From Streptomyces sp. Tue6028 (GTDB taxonomy: Bacteria; Actinomycetota; Actinomycetes; Streptomycetales; Streptomycetaceae): 64,000 nt of DNA. How positions within the stretch are numbered: position 1 is the stretch's first letter; the number at the start of each line of letters is the position of its first letter. The DNA lies in assembly GCF_002300165.1 (NCBI RefSeq), contig NZ_MLCE01000025.1:1-64000 (forward strand), given 5' to 3'. The position numbers were made by a program, and so were the translations under genes. The notes under the pieces were generated by a model that did no database searches, was not told the DNA's origin, and saw only the letters and a list, made by a program, of their open reading frames with translations. Positions 16,104 to 23,804 of the stretch are shown one piece after another.

Positions 16104-16835
16104 TCACCAGGGCACTACGCCGGCGTCGTCGAAGAACTGTCCGGTGGGGCCGTCGTCGGGCAGGGTCGCGAGTTTGATGGCGATCGCCGCGCCCTGTTCG
16201 GGGGTGCGCACGCCGCGGAAGCCGTTGAGGTCGGTGGCGACGTAGCCGGGGCAGCCGGTGTTGATCAGGATGTTCGTGCCGCTCAACTCCCGGGCGTATT
16301 GGAGGGTGACGGCGTTCAGGAACGTCTTCGACGGGGCGTACGCCGCGGACACGGGACCCGTCGTCTGCTCGGCGGCGGGTCCTGACTGCCGGGTGAGGGA
16401 GCCGACGCTGCTGGACATGTTCACGATCCGTGGTGCGGCGGAGCGGCGCAGCAGCGGCAGCATCGCGTTGGTGACGCGGATGACGCCGATCACGTTGGTG
16501 TCCACGACCGTGTGGATGGTGGCGGGGTCGATCCGGGTGGGCTCCTGCGGCATGCTGCCTGTGATGGCGGCGTTGTTGACGAGCACGTCGAGGCGTCCGA
16601 CCTGTTCCTCGATCAGCCGTGCGGCGGCGGTCGCGCTCGCGTCGTCGGTCACGTCCAGCGGTACGGCGAACGCGTCGATGCCGGCGGCGCGCAGTTTCTC
16701 CACTGCGGCGCTTCGGCGCTGGTCGTCGCGGGCGCCGACGCCGACGCTCCAGCCGAGGGTGCCCAGGCCTGCGGCGATCTCGTAGCCGATTCCCTTGTTC
16801 GCGCCGGTGACCAGCGCGATCGTCCGTTCAGTCAT
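16104..16835 (-). CDS. short-chain dehydrogenase/reductase
   Basis: A 243-residue classical SDR. The Rossmann motif is TGANKGIG (10-17), followed by NNAA (87-90), the catalytic Ser near 141-143 (IVNMSSSVG) and Tyr166-x3-Lys170 in YAPSK. The absence of Asp or Glu at the end of strand 2 (GARDDQ) fits NADP(H) preference. Substrate unknown. It is divergent from a LysR regulator with 94 bp between, a common SDR-LysR arrangement, and the pair lies between IS982-type remnants, suggesting it was acquired. Confidence 0.92.
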   Translation of the reverse strand: MTERTIALVTGANKGIGYEIAAGLGTLGWSVGVGARDDQRRSAAVEKLRAAGIDAFAVPLDVTDDASATAAARLIEEQVGRLDVLVNNAAITGSMPQEPTRIDPATIHTVVDTNVIGVIRVTNAMLPLLRRSAAPRIVNMSSSVGSLTRQSGPAAEQTTGPVSAAYAPSKTFLNAVTLQYARELSGTNILINTGCPGYVATDLNGFRGVRTPEQGAAIAIKLATLPDDGPTGQFFDDAGVVPW

Positions 16836-16892
16836 AGGGACGATGCTGCCTCGGGCCTCGGCTGGGGTCCAAGACCGATCAGGTGCGCGACG

Positions 16893-16923
16893 ATACCGTC
16901 AGGGTATTGATCCGGGATAGCGT
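16893..16923 (+). promoter_or_regulatory. LysR operator and leaderless promoter
   Basis: ATACC-N5-GGTAT (16893-16907) is a perfect dyad fitting the T-N11-A LysR box. It covers the expected -35 of a promoter whose -10 is TAGCGT (16918-16923), ending 6 nt before the lysR ATG. Placement fits autoregulation and control of the divergent SDR gene. Confidence 0.65.
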
Positions 16924-16929
16924 GGCCGG

Positions 16930-17781
16930 ATGGAGACCCGGGAACTGCGGTATTTCGTCGCTGTCGCCGAAGAGCTGCACTTCGGGCGTGCCGCGCAGCG
17001 GCTCGGGATCGCGCAGCCGCCTTTGTCACGGGCGATCCAGCGGCTCGAACGCCGGCTCGGGGCAGTGCTGTTGGATCGGACCAGTCGCACTGTCACGCTG
17101 ACCGAGGCCGGCTCGGTGCTGTTGGTCGAGGGCCGGGCGGCTCTCGACGCGGTCGAGGCCGCCGAGCGTCGGACCCGCCGCGCTGCCCTTTCCGTGACCG
17201 GCCGTCCCGGCCTGGTCCTGGTCACGAAGGCCAGCGCGTCCAGGGAACTGCTGGCGAGACTGCTCGACGCGTACGCCGCCGAGCCCGGCGCGGTCCCCGT
17301 CGACGTCATCCTGTGCGGTCCGGCCGAGCAGGAACGACTCCTGCGCGAGGGCCGGGCCGACGTGGCGCTGCTGCACCGGCCGTTCGACTCCACGGCCGGA
17401 TTCCACACCGAAGAGCTCAGCACGGAGAGTCAGGTCGTGGTCCTGCTGGCCGGGCATCCGCTCACCGCCCGGGCCCATGTGCACATGGCCGACATCACCG
17501 GGCTGCCGGGCCTGCCCCTCCCACGCTGGCCCGACCGCGACGGCACCTACCCGCCCGGCCCCGGCCCGCAGGTCCGCGACCATGCGCAGTTGTTGCAGCT
17601 CGTCGCGCTCGGCCGTGCCTGTGCGGTCTCACCGGAGTCGTGCCGAGCCCAACTGCACGGTGACCTCGCCGCCGTGCCCGTGCTGGACGCGCCGACAGTC
17701 ACCACCGTGATCGCCTGGCCACCGCACAGCCGGTCCAGAGCCGTCGCCGACTTCATCCGGACTGCGACACGCCTCCAGTAG
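16930..17781 (+). CDS. LysR-family transcriptional regulator
   Basis: A 283-residue regulator. Residues 1-62 form the winged helix (ELRYFVAVAEELHFGRAAQR, then QPPLSRAIQRLERRLG); residues 85-283 form the effector-binding domain. It is divergent from the SDR gene and probably activates it. The ATG lies 6 nt after a -10 hexamer, so the transcript is likely leaderless. Part of a two-gene insert between IS982-type fragments. Confidence 0.92.
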   Translation: METRELRYFVAVAEELHFGRAAQRLGIAQPPLSRAIQRLERRLGAVLLDRTSRTVTLTEAGSVLLVEGRAALDAVEAAERRTRRAALSVTGRPGLVLVTKASASRELLARLLDAYAAEPGAVPVDVILCGPAEQERLLREGRADVALLHRPFDSTAGFHTEELSTESQVVVLLAGHPLTARAHVHMADITGLPGLPLPRWPDRDGTYPPGPGPQVRDHAQLLQLVALGRACAVSPESCRAQLHGDLAAVPVLDAPTVTTVIAWPPHSRSRAVADFIRTATRLQ

Positions 17782-17891
17782 CTCCCACCCGCCCGGCCAG
17801 GCTCCACCCATCGTGGCCCGGCTCAGGCGGCAGATCGCGGTGGGTGCACGCGGCTGGTGTCAGTCCCGCGCGACCAGGTGACATCTATCTC

Positions 17892-17925
17892 GACCACTCA
17901 CACCTTCGCATCATTCATCCAGGGC
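17892..17925 (+). mobile_element. second IS982-type end (remnant)
   Basis: This 34-nt stretch matches the minus strand of 15769-15801 with one substitution and one inserted base. It includes the last transposase codons (GACCAC) and the terminal sequence ttcgcatcattcatccaggg. It is inverted relative to the first remnant, so both IS termini point outward from the SDR/LysR pair. Confidence 0.65.
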
Positions 17926-18117
17926 GCGGGACGGGCGTGGATCGACGGCCACGTGGTGACCGGGGGAACGGAATCGTCCTCGCCCCCGCGGGACCCGGAC
18001 CGGCGGCACGACCCCGACCCGGCGAACGGCCAGGCCCGCGACACGATCCGGGGACGGTCCCGTCGACCCTTCGCCGTCAGCCTCGGACCCCGGGTCGAGG
18101 AGGGTGCAGTGGCACGC

Positions 18118-18153
18118 GAAAAGGGCGCCCGATGATTCACCGGGCGTCTTTTC
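18118..18153. terminator. U-tract hairpin of an otherwise gene-less stretch
   Basis: GAAAAGGGCGCCCG and CGGGCGTCTTTTCC form a stem flanked by A- and T-runs, so it works on both strands. No convincing gene precedes it (17926-18117 holds none); it may belong to a gene lost in the IS-related rearrangement. Confidence 0.65.
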
Positions 18154-18425
18154 CTTGTGTGCGGGCGGGACTTACCGGATATGTCGACGGTCGATTATTG
18201 GCCAGACGTTCCGGAGGCTCAGAGTTCGATGAGAATTTTGTTGACCCGGGCTGCGCGCGCGGATCATGCTTTCCGGTAACGGGGAGGGAACCCAAGTGGC
18301 AACGCGCGCTCCACACTGACCAGTGGCTCGCGCCTTTCAGGCCTGTATTCACGAATTCCGCCGACCGTGCGCGGGCTGTCACGCGTGCCCGGATTGCGTT
18401 TCATGCGCCCTTTCCCCTTCCAGAA

Positions 18426-18463
18426 CTCCCGCGACGCGGGAGCCCATTTGTGAAGGAGAACCG
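18426..18463 (+). promoter_or_regulatory. hairpin plus ribosome binding site before a TTG start
   Basis: CTCCCGC-GAC-GCGGGAG (18426-18442) is a 7-bp hairpin 8 nt upstream of AAGGAGAA, which lies 4-5 nt before the TTG at 18464. The strong Shine-Dalgarno sequence decides this unusual start. The 280 nt upstream (18154-18425) hold no gene and presumably the promoter and leader. Confidence 0.55.
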
Positions 18464-21400
18464 TTGAGATTCCACAGACGAACGAGGGCACCGCTGGCCG
18501 CCGTGGCGGCCGGGGCGGTGCTCGCGGGGCTGACTCAGGCCGTGGCCTGGGCCGCCCCGCCGACACCGGCGGCTCCCGCCGCGAAGACGGCGGCCGAGAA
18601 GCGGCGCGACGCGGTGCCGTCGGCAGAGCGGGCCGCGGTACTGGGCAAGACCTGGAAGAATTCGGGCGACCTGGCGTGGACCACATCGGGTGACGCGGAG
18701 GGATTCCACATCCTCACGGCCCGGAAGAAGGACGGCTACACCTGGCGCAGTACGGCGTCGCTTTCCGAGCCGGGATTCGACGCCGACGCCTGGATCGGCA
18801 ACATCTGCGTCACTGGTTCGGGCAAGCGGGCGGTGGTGGTCTACGCACCCCGCACTTTCACCAACAAACCCCAGCTGATGGCCCGGGGCGGGTTCACGGC
18901 GGTCGTCGATCTGGCCTCCGGCCGGGTGACGAAGCTGAAGCTCAAGGCATCGCTGTCGTACTACAACCCGGGCTGCGGACCGGGGGAGTCGGTGATCCTG
19001 ACCCAGTCCGGGGGCGAAGACCTGCCCGGCACCCGGCTGTTCCGGCTGGACGCGTCGACGGGCAAGGTGGGCAAGCCGATCGCGCTGGGAGGGCAGGTCA
19101 CCTCGGCCGTCCCGGCCGCGCACGATTCCGTCCTCGCGGCCTCCGGCGCGGAGGTCGTCAGGATCGACGCCCGCGGCACGCGCAAGGCCCTCGTCCGCAC
19201 CGACGGCGTCCCCTACCGGCTCACACCCGACGGTGACGGCGGGCTGGCCTTCCTCGACAAGCGCGGCGCCACGTCCCAGGTGAAGCGCATCACGGCCGGC
19301 GCCGTGGCGCACCCGAACCCGCGCGGCACGCGTGCTGCCGTACTGGCCAAGGGGCTCGCGACCGAGACGGGGCTGACCCGGAGCGCCGGCACCGTGTACG
19401 TGACCGGCAGCACGCGACCGACGGCCGACCGACTCCCCTCCACCGTACGGCGGTTGGCGTCCGTGCCGAAGGACGCCACCGTCTCCTCGCGCGGCGAGGC
19501 AGTCCTGACCCACACGACGTGGGCCGACGGCAAGGGCACGCTGCTGCTGCCCGGCGAGACCGCCAAGGCCCGTACGGTGAAGATTTCCCTGACCACCCGT
19601 GCCACGGGGCGCACGGCGTCCTTCGCCGTGGACCCGGCGCGGCGGGTGTCGGCCCACGCGGGCCAGGGCCGTGACGCGTCGCCGGGTCTGCTGACCGGTT
19701 CCGGAGGCAGCGGCAAGGCGTCGGTGACCGCGACGGCCGCCGGTGACCCGAGCGACCCGGTGGAGTCGGAGCGCACCTGCTCCGTGCCCCGCAACGACCC
19801 GCGCAACCAGGCCATGCAGCCCAAGCCCCGCCAGGTGGAGTGGGCGGTGGACCAGGCCGTCAAGGGGATGCTCAACACGCACATCTCGCGTGCGGCGAAC
19901 TGGAAGAACCTCGGCATGCCCGCCTACATGCCGCAGGCCCTCTTCCTGAACCCGGCGCTGGACGGCGGCGGTCGCGCCATGGCGCAGGTCATGCTCGGCG
20001 TGACCACCCAGGAGTCGAACATGTGGCAGGCCGCCCGCTCGGCCGTGCCGGGCGTCACGGCCAGCCCGCTGATCGGCAACTACTACGGCATCAACCTCTA
20101 CGACGGTGACACCAGCAACGACTGGGACGTCAACTTCGCCAAGGCGGACTGCGGTTACGGCATCACGCAGATCACCGACCACATGCGGATGGCCGGACGC
20201 GAGGACGGCCACGGCGGTGCCGCCTGGGACTACCAGAAGCAGCGGGCCGCCGCCCTGGACTACACCGCGAACATCTCCGCGGGCCTGCAGACCCTCATCT
20301 CCAAGTGGAACGAGACCCGCGCCGCGGGCATGATCGCGAACCACGGCACCACCGGACGGCCCGAGAACTGGTACTTCGCCCTGTGGGCGTACAACTCCGG
20401 CTTCCATCCCAACGCCGGCAACGGCTCGCCCTGGGGCCTGGGCTGGGCCAACAACCCCGCCAACCCCGAATGGGACGCCGGACGCCTGCCGTTCATGGAG
20501 AACGCCGCCGGCGGCGAGGACGCCAGCGCCGCCGCCCGCCCGCAGAACTGGCCCTACCAGGAGAAGGTCCTCGGCTTCGCCGCGCACCCGCCGTCCTTCC
20601 TGGAGTCCCCGGGCGTGATGGTCCCGGCCTTCCGCCCCTCCACCTGGAACGGCACCTCCGAGGCCGTCACGGTCAAGGGCAGCGCCCTGTACAACCGCGC
20701 CCACCTCAAGGCGCCGGAGGACGCGTTCTGCAACTCCTCCAACAGCTGCGACCCGGCCCGGATATCCGACGGCGCCTCCAACGACACCGCGAGCAGCGGG
20801 CCTTGCGGACGCAGCGACTTCCAGTGCTGGTGGAACAAGCCGGTGACCTGGAAGAGCGACTGCGCCGACACGTGCGGATACGAGTTCATCCGCTTCGGCG
20901 ACAGCATGCCGGAGGAGGCCGACGGCACGGCGTACCCGCCCGTGTGCAGCACCAGCGGTCTTCCGGGCAACGCGCTCGTCGTCGACGACGTGCCCGCGGG
21001 CACCCCGGTCGTCCGCCCGGGCTGCACCAACTCCTGGACGAACTCCGGGACGTTCAGCTTCAACTTCGCCAACAACGGAGTGGAGACGGTCTATCCCGCC
21101 AAGGTGGACCTCCACCAGCTGGGCGCGGGCTTCGGCGGCCACTTCTACTTCGGCCACACCCGCCAGGACGACGCCAAGGGCCAGCGGCTGAAGATCACCG
21201 GCACCTGGAAGCTGAAGGACACGCTCAAGGGCCAGGCGAAGGTCATGGTCCACCTGCCCGACCACGGAGCGCAGACCAACTACGCGCGGTACGAGATCGA
21301 CACCGCGTACGGGACCGAGACCCGCACGATCAAGCAGCCCGGCGACGGCAACCGCTGGGTGTCGCTCGGCGCGTACCGCTTCGACAACGCCGCCGCCGTG

Positions 21401-22828
21401 CGGCTGGACACCATCACCCCGGACGGCACCGGGGACCAGGACATCGCCTTCGACGCGGTGGCCTTCGTCCCGGGCAGCTACGACCTGATCACCGACATGC
21501 GGCTGCCGGAGTGGAACCCCGGCGCTCCCGAGCCGCCCGCGGTGGAGCCCGTCACCACCCTGCCCGGACACGTCTTCCCGCGGCCCGGTGTGCAGTCCTC
21601 CCGCGCGGGGGCGGCCGCCGACGAACACCCGCGTGCCTTCGACTGCCGTGCCGTCAAGGGCAAGAAGAACTCCGAGGTCTGTCTGGAGTTCCGGGGGAAG
21701 CCGGCCGGGAAGACGGCGCAGCGCAAGGGGGCCGCGGCCGCGGCGGGCACCGCGTTCTGTTCCAAGAGCGGCGCCGACATGTTCTACACACGCACCAGAG
21801 CGTGTCTCCAGGACAGCTTCTCGGCCACGCTGTACGAGAACGGCACGCCCATCGCGCAGAACATCTACGCGTACAAGCACGAGATCGACCTGAACCTCGA
21901 CAGCCCCACGATCCAGCAGACGGTGTCGGTCCAGCCGACGACGGTCGACCCGAAGGTTCCGCCCGTCACGATCAACGTGCAGTCCTTCTGCCAGCACAAC
22001 TGCTCGTCGGCCGGGATCACCTGGTCGGGCCTGCCGGAGTGGTCGGGCCTCGACAAGCACGAGGCGGTCGGCCGGATCGACCACACCTGGTCGGGCACGG
22101 CGGGCAACGAGACCGTCCACCTGAACTGGATCCTCTCCTCGACCATGGGCGGCGCCCCGAACGGCGGGGCGGACTACCAGCCGCCGAGCGGAAAGCTGGG
22201 CATCCGCTGCGACCGTGAGGCCAAGGGCAAGAGCACGGTGGGATGCGTCTTCCCCGACTACATCCCGACGTACGTCGTCAACACCGAGGCGAACCCCTCG
22301 GCGGCAGCGTTCTACTGGATCCTCATGCAGAAGCTGCCCTACCACCCGGGCAGCCGCGATCACAGTTCGCCGCTGAACTACCTGGCGGACACCGCACGCC
22401 AGAAGGCGAACCGCAAGGTGATCTGTCCGACGAGCGGGCCCGACAAGTTCGTCGGCCACCCCGACTCGAAGCCGCCGAACAGCACGTCGAGCTGTGACGA
22501 GTACCCGTTCGCGGCGACCTATCAGAGCGGTGGCATGCCCCCGCAGACGGTGAGCACCGGCAAGGACTGCACCCAGCTGTACGCCAAGCCGCTCAGCACC
22601 GGCTGGACCCTGCTGGAGGACCCGCGCTACGCCCGGGTGAACACCTGGAACGAGATCTGCGGCCGGGCCAGCATCCCGGGCGACGAGAACTCGGGAGCGG
22701 CCAACCGGATCGGCCTGTTCTTCGTGCCGAACAACCGGATGCTCGACAAGGACGCGTTCTATGTGAGCGTGCCGGGCTTCGAGGGGTGCACGGATCTCTC
22801 GCAGATCTGCGTGGTCCGTACCCGGTAG
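18464..22828 (+). CDS. giant secreted protein: propeller-like, lytic transglycosylase-like, golvesin-like and NucA/NucB nuclease domains
   Basis: A 1454-residue exported protein. Residues 1-30 are a signal peptide (LAAVAAGAVLAGLTQAVAWA, cut before APPTP). About 60-430 read as a beta-propeller-like repeat region. About 450-720 resemble lysozyme-fold lytic transglycosylases: Glu517 in TTQESN, then CGYGITQI and AYNSG (642-646). About 880-1005 match golvesin/Xly-type carbohydrate-binding domains (GHFYFGHTRQ ... DAVAFVPGSYD). The C-terminal ~200 residues match the NucA/NucB DNase family: GCVFPDYIPTYV, the core CDEYPFAATY at 1344-1353 and the late TWNEICGR. The protein could cut peptidoglycan and DNA outside the cell. 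Start TTG chosen for its strong ribosome binding site. Monocistronic. Domain calls are from motif recall; the nuclease and transglycosylase calls are the firmest. Confidence 0.85.
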   Translation: MRFHRRTRAPLAAVAAGAVLAGLTQAVAWAAPPTPAAPAAKTAAEKRRDAVPSAERAAVLGKTWKNSGDLAWTTSGDAEGFHILTARKKDGYTWRSTASLSEPGFDADAWIGNICVTGSGKRAVVVYAPRTFTNKPQLMARGGFTAVVDLASGRVTKLKLKASLSYYNPGCGPGESVILTQSGGEDLPGTRLFRLDASTGKVGKPIALGGQVTSAVPAAHDSVLAASGAEVVRIDARGTRKALVRTDGVPYRLTPDGDGGLAFLDKRGATSQVKRITAGAVAHPNPRGTRAAVLAKGLATETGLTRSAGTVYVTGSTRPTADRLPSTVRRLASVPKDATVSSRGEAVLTHTTWADGKGTLLLPGETAKARTVKISLTTRATGRTASFAVDPARRVSAHAGQGRDASPGLLTGSGGSGKASVTATAAGDPSDPVESERTCSVPRNDPRNQAMQPKPRQVEWAVDQAVKGMLNTHISRAANWKNLGMPAYMPQALFLNPALDGGGRAMAQVMLGVTTQESNMWQAARSAVPGVTASPLIGNYYGINLYDGDTSNDWDVNFAKADCGYGITQITDHMRMAGREDGHGGAAWDYQKQRAAALDYTANISAGLQTLISKWNETRAAGMIANHGTTGRPENWYFALWAYNSGFHPNAGNGSPWGLGWANNPANPEWDAGRLPFMENAAGGEDASAAARPQNWPYQEKVLGFAAHPPSFLESPGVMVPAFRPSTWNGTSEAVTVKGSALYNRAHLKAPEDAFCNSSNSCDPARISDGASNDTASSGPCGRSDFQCWWNKPVTWKSDCADTCGYEFIRFGDSMPEEADGTAYPPVCSTSGLPGNALVVDDVPAGTPVVRPGCTNSWTNSGTFSFNFANNGVETVYPAKVDLHQLGAGFGGHFYFGHTRQDDAKGQRLKITGTWKLKDTLKGQAKVMVHLPDHGAQTNYARYEIDTAYGTETRTIKQPGDGNRWVSLGAYRFDNAAAVRLDTITPDGTGDQDIAFDAVAFVPGSYDLITDMRLPEWNPGAPEPPAVEPVTTLPGHVFPRPGVQSSRAGAAADEHPRAFDCRAVKGKKNSEVCLEFRGKPAGKTAQRKGAAAAAGTAFCSKSGADMFYTRTRACLQDSFSATLYENGTPIAQNIYAYKHEIDLNLDSPTIQQTVSVQPTTVDPKVPPVTINVQSFCQHNCSSAGITWSGLPEWSGLDKHEAVGRIDHTWSGTAGNETVHLNWILSSTMGGAPNGGADYQPPSGKLGIRCDREAKGKSTVGCVFPDYIPTYVVNTEANPSAAAFYWILMQKLPYHPGSRDHSSPLNYLADTARQKANRKVICPTSGPDKFVGHPDSKPPNSTSSCDEYPFAATYQSGGMPPQTVSTGKDCTQLYAKPLSTGWTLLEDPRYARVNTWNEICGRASIPGDENSGAANRIGLFFVPNNRMLDKDAFYVSVPGFEGCTDLSQICVVRTR

Positions 22829-22845
22829 GGCGGCGGACCGTCAGG

Positions 22846-22864
22846 TCCGGCCGGCACGGCCGGA
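22846..22864. terminator. short hairpin after the giant secreted protein gene
   Basis: TCCGGCCG-GCA-CGGCCGGA, 8-bp perfect stem 18 nt after the stop codon. Further GC-rich inverted segments follow to 23038, between convergent genes. Confidence 0.6.
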
Positions 22865-23038
22865 GCCGTTCCCGCGACCGCCTGCCACCGGAGCCCGGCC
22901 GATCGGCGTCATGCCGGCCGGCCGGGCTCCGGTCTCTGCGCCGGCCCGGCAGGACGGACGGGCCGGCAGGGCGGACGGGCCCGGCACGACGGAACGCGCC
23001 GGGCCAGGGTGTGCGGCGCGTCCGGGGCGGCCCAGAGC

Positions 23039-23608
23039 CTAGGACAGAAGAACCGCCGGCAGCGTTCCGGCCTCCAGTGCCGTGCGGGGGAGGTCCAGCG
23101 CGAAGACCCGTTCCGCCACGGTGAGGATCCGCTGCTCGGGCTCCCAGTCCTCCGGGTCCGCCGTGCCGTCCGGTAGCAGCATGCCCGCGCTCCGCATGGC
23201 CGGGACGAGGAACGACGGGTCGCTGCCGCCGATCTGCTCGGCCTCCACACCTGGTTCGAAGTCCGCCGCGATCTGACCGTCGCGGGCGTGGACGAACCAG
23301 TACGGCGGCATCCCGCTGTCCAGCAGCATGACCGCCTCGGTGCCCTCGGAGACGCGCCGCAGGAGACGCCGGTCGGTGCCCTCGGCGCTCGCGGGTTCCA
23401 GGGCGAAGGCCCAGCCGTTGCTCGTGCCCAGCCGGGCGACCGGGCCCTTGTCCCGGGCGAGCTCCAGCGCGTCCTCGGCGGACAGGGAAGGCACGATCCG
23501 CCCGGGGTCCCCGCCCATCCGGCGGACCAGTTCCTCCGCGCTCAGGCCTTTGGCGAAGGTGACGCAGTAGGCGTCGTAGGTCTCCCGGATCCATGCGATG
23601 CCGTCCAC
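23039..23608 (-). CDS. DUF6461-like protein
   Basis: A 189-residue protein of a family frequent in Streptomyces (I recognise the opening WIRETYDAYCVTFAKGLSAEEL and later GWAFALEP as DUF6461-like). No signal peptide or membrane segment; acidic, with alternating strands resembling small immunity or sensor proteins. The start is set at GTG 23608, after GGGGACGG; the frame stays open upstream over a long terminator into the catalase gene, so longer versions are unlikely. It is convergent with the giant secreted nuclease gene. An immunity role is speculation. Confidence 0.65.
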   Translation of the reverse strand: MDGIAWIRETYDAYCVTFAKGLSAEELVRRMGGDPGRIVPSLSAEDALELARDKGPVARLGTSNGWAFALEPASAEGTDRRLLRRVSEGTEAVMLLDSGMPPYWFVHARDGQIAADFEPGVEAEQIGGSDPSFLVPAMRSAGMLLPDGTADPEDWEPEQRILTVAERVFALDLPRTALEAGTLPAVLLS

Positions 23609-23742
23609 AGTGCCGTCCCCGCCTCTCGCCGCCACACGGGCCTGCCCGAACCGGCCCTTCCGGTGCTCCGGAACCGTATCCGGGTTCGCGGGCGACGGCG
23701 CGGCCTTCGTCACGACCGCGGCTGAAAATGATCTGCGACGAC

Positions 23743-23781
23743 GGCGCCCCGCCCTCCGCGGTGCGCGGAGGGCGGGGCGCC
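23743..23781 (-). terminator. catalase terminator
   Basis: Perfect 18-bp stem (23743-23760 with 23764-23781) and a 3-nt loop, 24 nt past the catalase stop codon. One of the strongest hairpins in the window. Confidence 0.85.
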
Positions 23782-23804
23782 GGGGTCGTCCGGACGGGAC
23801 CGGG

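Noticed and set aside
17844..18467. 207-residue frame downstream of lysR
   Set aside because: It begins in the IS remnant, runs through a terminator and has no domain or ribosome binding site.
18401..22459. 1352-residue frame antisense to the giant secreted protein
   Set aside because: High-GC shadow frame, rich in Arg, Val and Gly without domains; the plus-strand frame has signal peptide and enzyme motifs.
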